A stretch of 64,000 nucleotides of DNA from assembly GCA_029259715.1 (NCBI GenBank), contig JAJDEP010000014.1, positions 62,001 to 126,000 of the forward strand. The letters are read 5' to 3'. Source of the DNA: Planctomycetota bacterium. Its GTDB lineage: Bacteria > Planctomycetota > B15-G4. The notes below the pieces were generated by a model. That model was given only the letters and a program-made list of their open reading frames with translations. It was not told the origin of the DNA and ran no database searches. The position numbers were made by a program, and so were the translations under genes. Positions 20,349 to 29,461 of this stretch are shown piece by piece. How positions within the stretch are numbered: the first letter of the stretch is position 1; the number at the start of each line of letters is the position of its first letter.

Positions 20349-21110
20349 ATGCGCGTCTACGCCCTGACCCTGGCTTGCCTGATCGTCCTGACCGGCGCCC
20401 CCTCCCTGATCGCCCAGGACGCCGCGGGCCCGACCGACGGCCTCATCGGCGACACGGCCGCCCGCAAGTTCGACGACCCCGACTTCTCGTTCTCGTTCAC
20501 CACTCCGCTGGGCATGCGCCTGCTGCCCGATCTCGAGCGGTCCGCGCTCATCGGTCAGGCCCTGCCGAACCAACCGCGCACCGACAGCAAGACCCAGCGC
20601 CTCGAGCACAGCTTCCTCTGGCAGGACACCACCGGGCCCTCCGGTGATGGTCGCCAGATCCTGCTGATGCTGATGGACGAGAGTCAGTGGGTCGGCACCG
20701 GCGACTTCCAGCGCTGGCTCGAGGCCGGCGGCGTGACCATCATCGAGCAGGAAGAGGTCAGCCGTCCGGTCGGACCCGGCTTGCTGATTCACATGGAGTT
20801 CGCGAGCCCGGTCGACCTGCGGCCCATGCGCGGACTGTGTCTCTACATCCCCCGCTTGAAGCGATACTGCCTGCTGCGTCTCTTCTGCGATGCCGACGCG
20901 TGGGAGCGCAACGAGCCCGCCTTCCGCCAGACGATCGAATCGATCCGTTTCCGCGAGCCGGTCAGTATTCCGCCGCCCACCGAGATGCTCGGCGACAGCG
21001 GTGACGCCGGCGCCGGCAGCCCCTGGCTGCGCCTCGAGGTGCTCGGCAGCCTGGTCCTGGCCGCCGTGGTGGTCATGGCGATGGCTACCGGGACGCGAGC
21101 CAAAGCATGA
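20349..21110 (+). CDS. Secreted/membrane-anchored hypothetical protein
   Basis: Signal peptide MRVYALTLACLIVLTGAPSLIAQD; C-terminal hydrophobic helix; coupled to the following sulfatase. Confidence 0.55.
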   Translation: MRVYALTLACLIVLTGAPSLIAQDAAGPTDGLIGDTAARKFDDPDFSFSFTTPLGMRLLPDLERSALIGQALPNQPRTDSKTQRLEHSFLWQDTTGPSGDGRQILLMLMDESQWVGTGDFQRWLEAGGVTIIEQEEVSRPVGPGLLIHMEFASPVDLRPMRGLCLYIPRLKRYCLLRLFCDADAWERNEPAFRQTIESIRFREPVSIPPPTEMLGDSGDAGAGSPWLRLEVLGSLVLAAVVVMAMATGTRAKA

Positions 21111-22654
21111 GCCTGCGGTCGACCGCGCTCTGCACGGGCGGTGCCGCGCTCGCTGCGCTCGTCGGTTTCACCGCGTCCGGCTGCGGTCCGGGCGAGCCCA
21201 GCAGCACCGAGGATCTCGTCTATCCCGGCGCGAACCTGATGATCATCTCCATCGACACGCTGCGGGCCGACCGCCTGGGCGCCTACGGCAACACCAGGGG
21301 TCTGACCCCCCATCTCGACGCCCTGGCGGGCGAGAGCATCCTGTTCGAGAACGCCTATGCCAACTCGCCCAAGACCGCCAGCTCGCACATGTCGCTGTTC
21401 ACGTCGATGCTCCCCACCGAGCACGGACTGAGGAACTTCGCCCCCCGCAAGGGCCTCCCGCTGAAGGCCATGGCGTCCAACCGCACGACGCTGGGGCAGG
21501 TCCTCAACCGCAACGACTACTACAACGCGACCATCGCCTCGGGCGGCAACATCAACGGTCAGATGGGCTTCAGCCGCGGCTTCGGCCAGGACACGTTCAT
21601 GTCGGGCCTGCGTGAAGTGCCGGACATCGTCTCGGACGCCAAGACGCTGCTCAATCGGCTGACTCCCCAGGAGGAGTCGGCGGGGCTGCACTGGTTCATG
21701 TTCCTGCACACCTACCAGGTGCATGCGCCCTACGTCCCGCCGCAGGAGTGGATCGACAAGTTCGCCATCGAACCCCAGGGGCGGTCCGGTGAACTGATGC
21801 AGCCGATGCTGAAGATGAGCATCCAGCAGCAGTGGAAGCACATGCACGACGGCCTGTGGGATCACAAGGCCGAGTTCAACGCCGAGGACGGCGAGTATCT
21901 CATGAGCCTGTACGACGCGGAGGTCGCCTACACCGACCACGTGATCGGTCGCTTCATCGAGTGGCTCGACCAGCGCGACATCCTCGACGACACGATCCTC
22001 GTGGTGCTCTCCGACCACGGTGAGGAGTTCTTCGAGCACGGCGAGTTCGAACACGACCAGCTCCACGAGGAACACCTGCGCGTGCCTCTCATGATCCGGC
22101 TGCCGGGCGGGACGCTGGGCGGGAAGAAAGTCTCGGGGCTGACCAGCCTGATCGACGTCATGCCGACCCTGCTCGAGATGCTCGACATCGAGGTGGGATC
22201 GGGCCTGCAGAACCAGATGGCCGGCGAGTCCCTGACCCCGTCCATGCTCTCGGGCCGCACGAACGGGCGGCCGGTCTTCGCCGAGCGCGTGATGTTCGTG
22301 GAGGCCTACCAGGCGGCGCTGCGCAACGAAGCGAGCAACGTCATCTTCCACGAGGCCGAGAAGCGACTCCAAGCCTTTGACCTGAGCACCGACCCGGCCG
22401 AGACCGAAGACATCTCGGGCAACCTCGACTTCCTGCGGAAGGCCGCCGAGGCGCTCAAGAGCGCCCTGACCCGGGTGTTGCTGCGTCGTCACGCCTACGA
22501 CCAGGAGAGCACGGGCGTCAATGTGGACCTGAGTTCGAAGGAACTCGACGAACTCAAGAAGCTCGGCTACATCGGCGACGGCGACGAGGACATCGAGGTG
22601 AAGCTCCCCGAGGGGACGCCCATCGAGAACTTCCCCGACCTGGGCGACGGCTAG
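21107..22654 (+). CDS. Sulfatase family protein (lipoprotein-like N-terminus)
   Basis: NLMIISIDTLRADRLGAYG; HMSLFTSMLPTEHG; LSDHGEEFFEHGEFEHDQLHEEHLRVPLMIRLPGG. Confidence 0.92.
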   Translation: MSLRSTALCTGGAALAALVGFTASGCGPGEPSSTEDLVYPGANLMIISIDTLRADRLGAYGNTRGLTPHLDALAGESILFENAYANSPKTASSHMSLFTSMLPTEHGLRNFAPRKGLPLKAMASNRTTLGQVLNRNDYYNATIASGGNINGQMGFSRGFGQDTFMSGLREVPDIVSDAKTLLNRLTPQEESAGLHWFMFLHTYQVHAPYVPPQEWIDKFAIEPQGRSGELMQPMLKMSIQQQWKHMHDGLWDHKAEFNAEDGEYLMSLYDAEVAYTDHVIGRFIEWLDQRDILDDTILVVLSDHGEEFFEHGEFEHDQLHEEHLRVPLMIRLPGGTLGGKKVSGLTSLIDVMPTLLEMLDIEVGSGLQNQMAGESLTPSMLSGRTNGRPVFAERVMFVEAYQAALRNEASNVIFHEAEKRLQAFDLSTDPAETEDISGNLDFLRKAAEALKSALTRVLLRRHAYDQESTGVNVDLSSKELDELKKLGYIGDGDEDIEVKLPEGTPIENFPDLGDG

Positions 22655-22720
22655 CTACCGAGCGGTCCGGACCCTGCTCCTCGCGCGGCCCTTCCCACCC
22701 GGGGTGGCCAGCCGGGACGA

Positions 22721-23128
22721 TCAGCTGGCTGTGGGCCCGTGGTAGTCGACGAAGTTCACCGCGGACTCGTACAGCCGCACGCGGTGCAGGCGCCCCTCGA
22801 GCGGCGCCTCCAGGCGCTCCCAGATGGCGGCCGCCACCACCTCGGCGGTCGTGATCCGGCCGGCCAGCCAGGGCACGTCGTGCCCGAGGTCCTTGTGGTC
22901 GACGTCCGCGAAGATGTGCTCATGCATGAGCCCGGCCAGGACGTTGAGGTCCATGACCATCCCCGTACGGGGGTCGACCTCGCCCCGGACCACCACCTCC
23001 AACTCGTAGTTGTGACCGTGGAGGTTGTGGCAGGGGCCGTAGAGCCTCTGGTTCTCCTCGGGGGTCAGGTGAGGGCTCTCCAGCTTGTGGGCCGCCGAGA
23101 AGCCGATCTTGTGGATCAACTCGAACAT
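22721..23128 (-). CDS. queD: 6-pyruvoyl tetrahydropterin synthase / QueD family
   Basis: FSAAHKLESPHLTPEENQRLYGPCHNLHGHNYELEVVVRGE; GMVMDLNVL; DHKDLG; VRLYES. Confidence 0.88.
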   Translation of the reverse strand: MFELIHKIGFSAAHKLESPHLTPEENQRLYGPCHNLHGHNYELEVVVRGEVDPRTGMVMDLNVLAGLMHEHIFADVDHKDLGHDVPWLAGRITTAEVVAAAIWERLEAPLEGRLHRVRLYESAVNFVDYHGPTAS

Positions 23129-23282
23129 GGGGACATCCTATCCAAGTGCTGCTGAGGGGGCGATTTACGGAGGTGGTCCGGTCCCCAGGGGGCTATCAGT
23201 CATCTGCTCGCCGGGTCGCCGGGGTCGCCACGGCGACCCATGAGTTGAGCTTGATCGGTTACCCAGCGGGATCCGGGGACTC

Positions 23283-23291
23283 TGTTACAAT
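23283..23291 (+). promoter_or_regulatory. Candidate extended -10 promoter element
   Basis: TGTTACAAT (TGn-TACAAT) in the ~290-bp intergenic region upstream of the 66-aa ORF; no clear -35. Confidence 0.35.
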
Positions 23292-23415
23292 GTTCTCCTT
23301 TTGATCCCGGGCAGAAGAAGGACACCTCACGACCCCCACCAGCATCGGGGACGGGCGGTTCTCCACAAGCAGTTCCTGGGTCATTCGCCATCACTTCACA
23401 CGGAAACCACTGGGC

Positions 23416-23616
23416 ATGACGACGCTCGAACTCTGCGCCAAGCTGGACAGTATCGAGGCGGGCGAGGTGGCCACGCTCTTCTTCAAGGATGGCGAGGTCA
23501 TCAGGGGGGGCATGCTCTACAACTCGGTGCAACAGCGGGGTGTGATCATCGACCCCGCCTCCGAGACGCAGCGCCGCTTCGAAGCCGATGAGGTCGCCAA
23601 GGTCTGGCGCCGCTAG
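23416..23616 (+). CDS. Small (66 aa) hypothetical protein
   Basis: ATG ORF MTTLELCAKLDSIEAGEVATLFFKDGEVIRGGMLYNSVQQRGVIIDPASETQRRFEADEVAKVWRR in an otherwise empty intergenic region with promoter-like sequence upstream. Confidence 0.55.
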   Translation: MTTLELCAKLDSIEAGEVATLFFKDGEVIRGGMLYNSVQQRGVIIDPASETQRRFEADEVAKVWRR

Positions 23617-23701
23617 CCGGCTCCGCCGACGGCCTCACCCCGGCTCCGCTGAGAGCCACTTCCGGTCCTCGCATCGGGCGCCGAACCGGCGTCCGGACTC
23701 G

Positions 23702-24496
23702 TTGAACACCCGACGCGGCAACGTCCACGTCGGGACCGTCGGCTGGTCCTACCCGGATTGGAAGGGCTGCTTCTACCCCAAAGGTACGGCGGCCCGGGAC
23801 TACCTGGCTTTCTATGCCGGTCGGTTCCGGGCCGTCGAGGTCGACTCGACCTTCTATGCCTGGCCGAAGCGGACGAATCTGCAGCAATGGGCCGAAAAGG
23901 TCCCGCCGGGGTTCCGCTTCGCCCTCAAGGCCCCGCAGTCGATCACGCATGAGCGCCTGCTGGCCGGCTGTGCCGAGGACATGCTCCGCTTCCTCGACAG
24001 CGTGCAGCTCCTCGGGGACGCCCTCGGCCCCGTGATCCTGCAGTTGCCGGCGCGCTTCGGGCGCTCCCACCTGAAGGACCTGTTCCGGCTGCTCGAGGCC
24101 CTGCCGCCGAAGCCCGGCATCGCGGTCGAATTCCGGCACCGGTCCTGCTACTCCAGCGAGATGTTCGAGGTCCTGCGCAATCGGGGCGTCGGGCTCGTCA
24201 CCACCGACGCCCACGAAGGATTCCTGCTCTCGGGCCCCGATGTGGTCCTGAGGCTGATGGGCGAGCGCGACACCGCCACCCGCTTCGACCGCGTCGTCGT
24301 CGACAAGGGCCACGACCTCGATGCCTGGGCCGACCGGGTCGGGCAACTGCCCGCCTGGGTCGAACATGCCTACCTGTTCGTGAACAACCTCTACTCGGGT
24401 CATGCTCCCGAAACGGCGGCCGCCCTCGGCGTGCGCCTCGGCGTACTCGATCCGCCGCCTGCGCCGCCGGGCACCCAGGAAAGCCTGTTCCCATGA
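23702..24496 (+). CDS. DUF72 domain-containing protein
   Basis: VHVGTVGWSYPDWKGCFYPKGT; DYLAFYAGRFRAVEVDSTFYAWP; FRFALKAPQSITHE; VNNLYSGHAPETA; start uncertain (TTG). Confidence 0.9.
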   Translation: MNTRRGNVHVGTVGWSYPDWKGCFYPKGTAARDYLAFYAGRFRAVEVDSTFYAWPKRTNLQQWAEKVPPGFRFALKAPQSITHERLLAGCAEDMLRFLDSVQLLGDALGPVILQLPARFGRSHLKDLFRLLEALPPKPGIAVEFRHRSCYSSEMFEVLRNRGVGLVTTDAHEGFLLSGPDVVLRLMGERDTATRFDRVVVDKGHDLDAWADRVGQLPAWVEHAYLFVNNLYSGHAPETAAALGVRLGVLDPPPAPPGTQESLFP

Positions 24497-24575
24497 CACC
24501 TGCTGAATCGACGGCTATGATCCAGGGAGCGCCGCACGGCGTCCGACGACCGTATCCAGGAGCACCGAGAGACCG

Positions 24576-24902
24576 ATGATCAGCCTCACCGACAAGGCCA
24601 TCTCCGAGGTCAAGCGCATCATTTCCGATCAGAAGCTCGAAGAGGGCACGCACCTGCGCGTGGGCGTCTCGGGTGGCGGATGCAGTGGTCTCTCCTACGT
24701 CCTCGGCTTCGATGCCGAGACCAAGGACGGCGACAAGATGCTCGAGTTCGGAGGCCTGGAGGTGGCCCTCTCCGCCGACGCAGAGCCCTACCTCGAGAAC
24801 ACGGTCATCGACTTCAACGACGACGTGACCAAGCGGGGGTTCGTGTTCAACAACCCCAACGCATCCGGGACCTGCGGTTGCGGGAGCTCCTTCTCGGTCT
24901 GA
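24576..24902 (+). CDS. Second HesB/IscA-family Fe-S accessory protein
   Basis: ISLTDKAISEVKRII; RVGVSGGGCSGLSYVLGF; NPNASGTCGCGSSFSV. Confidence 0.9.
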   Translation: MISLTDKAISEVKRIISDQKLEEGTHLRVGVSGGGCSGLSYVLGFDAETKDGDKMLEFGGLEVALSADAEPYLENTVIDFNDDVTKRGFVFNNPNASGTCGCGSSFSV

Positions 24903-24935
24903 CGCGCGGCTTGCGGCCGCCGTCGTGCCCGCGGA

Positions 24936-27278
24936 CTAGGCCGGGGAGCGGGCTTTGGAAGGCGAGCCGGCGCCTCCGCGTCCGGGACCGCCTTGACCGG
25001 GTCCGCCGCGTCCCTGACCACCGCCGCCCGGTCCGCCCTTGTCGCCGCGTCCGCGACCGCCACGCCCGCGCCCATCGCCGCGACCGCGTGAGTCACCGCG
25101 ACCCACCGGGCGCTTGCGTCCACCCAGCTTCTCCTTGAGGCGCAGCAGGACGGGATCGCGATTGGAGAGTCGCAGGCCCTCATCCACAGCGGCCAGGGCT
25201 TCCTTGCGATTCTTCAGCTCGAGCAGGCAGCGGGCCCTGTGACCGTGGACCGAAGCATTGTGCTCCTTCTGAGCACGATCACCGGCGCGACGCCAGAGCG
25301 CCTGGTCGAAGTGATGCAGGGCCTCTTTCCAGCGCTGGAACTCGGCGTCGAAGCGGCCGCGGTCGAGCCAGAAGCGCACGTCGTTCCGCGCCGCGTCCTC
25401 GCCCGCCTTGAAGAAGCTGCCCACCGTGAGGGGCGCCAGAGGACCCGAGCGCAGGCATCGGATCAGCTCCGAGGGTTGGTGGAAGACACCGCTGTCCCCG
25501 ACCGTCCCGCCCGCGAGGTGCTGCAGCAGGCTGGTCACCATCGCGTCGCGGCTGGCGTCGTCGGTCACCAGACGTTTGACGGCGACCTGGGCGACCACGG
25601 GGTGCCGCGTGCGGACGGCCGCGTCGCCGACCGGACGCAGACTGTGTTCGAGGGGCTTGAGGATGCGCGCGCTCAACTCGGCTTCGGGCACATCGAGCAA
25701 GCGAGCCAGGTGCGGCCGCGCCAGGGACATGCCGTATTGGTGCACCATCGCCACGGCCAGGTAGGCCCGTTTCTGGATGTCGGCGTCGGCTCCCTTCGCC
25801 ATCAGCGCGATGCGCTTGCCCACGGCTTCACCGATGGAATCGACGCCTCGGGCGGCCGCCACACGATCCATGAGGATGCCCTGCGCCGACTCCATGGCGC
25901 TCTCCGCCGCGCTCGCATCAAGTCCCTCACCGAGGTGCCCGCGCTCGGCCAATCCCGCGGCGAGCGCCGTGCGCTCCGCCGCATCGGGGGCCTCGAGGGC
26001 AACCTGCAACAGCTCGGCCTGACGGCTGATGCGATGGTCGAGCCCTGAGCGCTCCCACTGGTCTCCATCGGAAGCCAGCAGCAGGCGCGCCTTGCCCTTG
26101 CCGTACGCGGCGAGGTGCTCGAGCAGCGGGGGCAGTCCGGTCAGCTGGTCGGCATCGTCGGCCACGAACACCGCCACCGCGTCGTCATTCTCCTCGGGCA
26201 CATAGCGATCCGGGAGATCCGCGCCGAACTCGCGCCAGAAGACGCGGGGCTTGCCCGCCGCCAGATCCCAGGCCAGGCGCCTGAGCAGCGTGCTCTTGCC
26301 GTTGCCGGCCGGGCCACGCACCAGCGCCACCTTCACCTTGTCCTCGGGACAGGGGTCGAGCAGGAATCGGTTCAGTGCGTCGGCCACCGTTCGCGTCGCG
26401 TCGGCGCCGGCCTTGATCGAGATCCACGACGAGCTGTCGCCGCGATCGAACATGTCGAAGATCTGCTCGTCGGCTGCCGGGACGGACTCTCTCACGGCCT
26501 CGGTCAGCTCCGTGAACCCCGCCGGCGGGTTGCCCGTCGGCGGCTTCGGCACTTCCAACTCCTCGAGCAGCCCGGCGAACTCGGCCAGGGCCTGCGAAGC
26601 GGTCATGCCGGACGGGTGCTCGAGCACGTTCGTGCCGTAGTGCATCGACGCGCGCAGGGCCGTCGCCGGGTCCGTGGTCCCTTCCGGGACGACGGCAAAG
26701 TTCTCGGGCACGTGCCCGCTGAAGACCCGTCCGACGTCCTCGAGCAACTCGATCAGGTCGGGGTCGTCGAGGGCGAAGCCGGTGAACACGACCGTGCGTG
26801 CAAACACGTCGCGCAGGAATCCCTGGTAGCGGCTGTCGGGAGTGGCGAGTTTCTTGCGCGCCTTCCCCGTGAGCACCAGCGTGTCGGGATCGTCGATGCC
26901 GCCGGCGAGGCGCACCACGAAGGGCTCCTTGCGCTCCCACATACCCTTCATGCCCTTGCTGTCGGGACCGAACAGGCGCACGTCCTCGATGTCCGCCGGT
27001 TTGCTGGCCAGCAGCGCGTCGCTCACCGACGTCGTGGCGAGGCCCGGCTGCTTCAGCTTCCACAACTCCGCCAGCCCCGGATCCGGGTCGCTGCGCCAGC
27101 GCTTGTCGTCGGCGAGGGTGGCGGCATCAGCGTCCCCGAGGGCCTGCTTCAGCTGGCGTCGGGAGTTGATCTCCGCCGTGCCGTGGCCGGGGCCGACGAT
27201 CACCGCCAGGGAACGCTTGCGGGTGGCAGTCCTCAGCGTCTTGAAGACACCGGAGTCGATCCAACGGGGCTTGCTCAT
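24936..27278 (-). CDS. SIR2-like domain / STAND P-loop NTPase / TPR-like protein with Arg-Gly-rich C-terminal tail
   Basis: SIR2_2-like block FVVRLAGGIDDPDTLVLT...FLRDVFARTVVFTGFALDDPDLIELL; Walker A VRGPAGNGKSTLLRRLAWDL; Walker B-like VAVFVADDADQL; RTRHPVVAQVAV; C-terminal tail RGDSRGRGDGRGRGGRGRG. Start at MSKPRW preferred. Confidence 0.72.
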   Translation of the reverse strand: MSKPRWIDSGVFKTLRTATRKRSLAVIVGPGHGTAEINSRRQLKQALGDADAATLADDKRWRSDPDPGLAELWKLKQPGLATTSVSDALLASKPADIEDVRLFGPDSKGMKGMWERKEPFVVRLAGGIDDPDTLVLTGKARKKLATPDSRYQGFLRDVFARTVVFTGFALDDPDLIELLEDVGRVFSGHVPENFAVVPEGTTDPATALRASMHYGTNVLEHPSGMTASQALAEFAGLLEELEVPKPPTGNPPAGFTELTEAVRESVPAADEQIFDMFDRGDSSSWISIKAGADATRTVADALNRFLLDPCPEDKVKVALVRGPAGNGKSTLLRRLAWDLAAGKPRVFWREFGADLPDRYVPEENDDAVAVFVADDADQLTGLPPLLEHLAAYGKGKARLLLASDGDQWERSGLDHRISRQAELLQVALEAPDAAERTALAAGLAERGHLGEGLDASAAESAMESAQGILMDRVAAARGVDSIGEAVGKRIALMAKGADADIQKRAYLAVAMVHQYGMSLARPHLARLLDVPEAELSARILKPLEHSLRPVGDAAVRTRHPVVAQVAVKRLVTDDASRDAMVTSLLQHLAGGTVGDSGVFHQPSELIRCLRSGPLAPLTVGSFFKAGEDAARNDVRFWLDRGRFDAEFQRWKEALHHFDQALWRRAGDRAQKEHNASVHGHRARCLLELKNRKEALAAVDEGLRLSNRDPVLLRLKEKLGGRKRPVGRGDSRGRGDGRGRGGRGRGDKGGPGGGGQGRGGPGQGGPGRGGAGSPSKARSPA

Positions 27279-27517
27279 GGAGGCTGATCCGGCCCCGGGG
27301 AAGTGCTCACGCATCGGGAGGGGGCCGAGCGACGCGGGGGCACACCGTAGCGGGCCCCTGCGAGAGGTGTCAATGCGGACGGGTGCGACGACGCGACTGG
27401 AAAAACAATCCACCCGCCCCTATCACATGCGCTGTGGGTACGCACCGGCACAGGACGACCGGGCACCCCGCCGGGCCGCCCGTCCGGCTCCCCCCCGCCA
27501 GCCGAGAACCCGGAACG

Positions 27518-28813
27518 ATGACCATGGCCACCACTGCCAAGAGATCCCGCACCAAAACCACCCGCCGCCCCTCGACCAAGCCGCGGACGGCGGCCCGCCC
27601 CCGCCGCAGCGGTGCCGCGTCTCCGCCCATCGGCAATGCCGTGGTGGGCCAGTCCGGTGGGCCCACCGTCGTGATCAACCAATCCCTCGTCGGGGTCATC
27701 GAGCAGGCCCGCAAGGTGGCGCCGATCCAGCGCATCCTCGGCGCTCGTCATGGGGTGCAGGGCATCCTCGACGACGACTTCGTCGACCTCACGCGCCAGA
27801 GCATGGCGACCCTCGAGAAGGTGGCCCTGACGCCGGCCGCCGCCCTCGGCTCGGTGCGCAAGAAGCCCTCGCGTGACGAGTGCCTCGCCATGTTCGAGAC
27901 CTTCCGCAAACACGACGTGCGCTACTTCTTCTACATCGGCGGCAACGACACCGCCGAGACGGCCAACATCGTGCTCGAGATCGCGCGGGCCGAACGCTGG
28001 CCCCTGCGCGTCGTCCACGTGCCCAAGACCATCGACAACGACCTGCGCGTCACCGATCACTGCCCCGGATTCGGCAGCGCGGCCAAGTTCGTGGCCCAGG
28101 CCTTCATGGGTGACAACCTCGACAACCGATCGCTCCGCGGCATCAAGATCAATGTGGTCATGGGGCGCCACGCCGGCTTCCTGACCGCGGCCTCCGTGCT
28201 CGGGCGGCAGTACGACGACGACGGTCCCCACCTCGTCTACTGCCCGGAGGTGGCCTTCGACGAGAAGCGCTTCATCGCCGACGTGAAGCGCGTGCACAAG
28301 CGCCTGGGCCGGTGCCTTGTCGCGGTGAGCGAGGGTGTCCACGACAAGCGCGGCGTCACCATCGCCGAGAAGATGGCGGCGAAGGCCGAACGCGACGCCC
28401 ACGGGAACGTGCAGCTCTCGGGGTCGGGGGCCCTCGGCGATCACCTCGCCGGACTCGTGCGCAAAGCCATGCCCGGCATGCGCGTGCGCGCCGACACCTT
28501 CGGCTACCTGCAGCGCTCGTTCGCCGGCGTGTGGTCCGAGGTCGACGCCAAGGAGGCCCGCCTCGTGGGCAAGGACGCCGTGCGCTACGCCATGACCGCG
28601 CGCAGCGGCACGGTGGTGCTCAAGCGCAAGCGCGGCAAGCGCTACCTCTGCACGACCTCCCTCGCACCCCTCAACAAGGTGGCCCGCCTGACCAAGTCCA
28701 TGGATCGCCGCTTCATCAATCGCGCCGGCAACGACATCACGCCGGCCTTCCTCGCTTACGCGGCACCCTTGGCGGGCAAGCTCCATCCCGTGGGTCGACT
28801 GCGGGGCATGTGA
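27518..28813 (+). CDS. 6-phosphofructokinase family, probably PPi-dependent
   Basis: GQSGGPTVVINQSLVGV; YIGGNDTAETANIV; PKTIDNDLRVTDHCPGFGSAAKFVA. Confidence 0.9.
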   Translation: MTMATTAKRSRTKTTRRPSTKPRTAARPRRSGAASPPIGNAVVGQSGGPTVVINQSLVGVIEQARKVAPIQRILGARHGVQGILDDDFVDLTRQSMATLEKVALTPAAALGSVRKKPSRDECLAMFETFRKHDVRYFFYIGGNDTAETANIVLEIARAERWPLRVVHVPKTIDNDLRVTDHCPGFGSAAKFVAQAFMGDNLDNRSLRGIKINVVMGRHAGFLTAASVLGRQYDDDGPHLVYCPEVAFDEKRFIADVKRVHKRLGRCLVAVSEGVHDKRGVTIAEKMAAKAERDAHGNVQLSGSGALGDHLAGLVRKAMPGMRVRADTFGYLQRSFAGVWSEVDAKEARLVGKDAVRYAMTARSGTVVLKRKRGKRYLCTTSLAPLNKVARLTKSMDRRFINRAGNDITPAFLAYAAPLAGKLHPVGRLRGM

Positions 28814-28837
28814 GCGCGGCGCCCGCGGGGCTGCTTA

Positions 28838-28898
28838 CAGGGCTCAGGGGCCTGCACGCCGGGCTCAAGGGCCCGCTCACCGGGCTCAGCTCCCTGTA
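28838..28898. repeat. Three imperfect ~21-bp repeats (CRGGGCTCA...) bounded by TACAGGG/CCCTGTA inverted repeat between convergent genes
   Basis: cagggctcaggggcctgcacgc / cgggctcaagggcccgctcac / cgggctcagctccctgtac. Confidence 0.5.
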
Positions 28899-29338
28899 CC
28901 CGACCCCACGAAGCGCAGGTTGAAGGGGTAGCGATAGGACTCGCCTTGGTGGGCCTTGTAGCTGGCCATGATCACCAGCGCCAAGGCCATCAGCTTGAAG
29001 GCGATCAGCAGCGGGAAACCGATCAGCACGAGCATCAACGGGTAACAGCAGAAGTAGAGGATCGTCATGGTGATCTGGAAGTTGATGCTCTCGGCGCCCT
29101 GATCCCGCGCGAAGGGCGACTCGTCGCGGTTCACGAGCCACACGGCGAGCGGCCCGACGATCTCAATCAGGAAAGCGCCGGGGATCATGACGCCCAGCAG
29201 CGCGCTCGCGTGGCACAGCATGCCGAGCTTGCGCTCGCGATCTGAGAGCACGGGCATTGCTTCGGAATTCATCGGTGCATCGACGTTCATGGGCCCCTCC
29301 GGACCCCCTTGTTCGGATTCGGCACGTCCTTCTTTCAC
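28886..29338 (-). CDS. DUF4870 (Tic20-like) membrane protein
   Basis: RKLGMLCHASALLGVMIPGAFLIEIVGPLAVWLVNRDESPFARDQGAESINFQITMTILYF; GTG start preceded by AGGAGG. Confidence 0.85.
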   Translation of the reverse strand: MKEGRAESEQGGPEGPMNVDAPMNSEAMPVLSDRERKLGMLCHASALLGVMIPGAFLIEIVGPLAVWLVNRDESPFARDQGAESINFQITMTILYFCCYPLMLVLIGFPLLIAFKLMALALVIMASYKAHQGESYRYPFNLRFVGSGTGS

Positions 29339-29461
29339 AGCGATCCTCCTGCTTTCACGGCGACTCTCCTGAGACCCTCATGACCGGTGACGGAAGTGAC
29401 GGCCGGCGTTGCGGACGGGAAGCGACGACCCGATCCGCCGCCGGGCCGCGGCGCGCGGACG

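Noticed and set aside
24948-25110. GC-rich repetitive DNA (ccgcg/ccgcc) as a non-coding repeat
   Set aside because: Explained by the coding frame of the Arg-Gly-rich tail of the SIR2-STAND protein.
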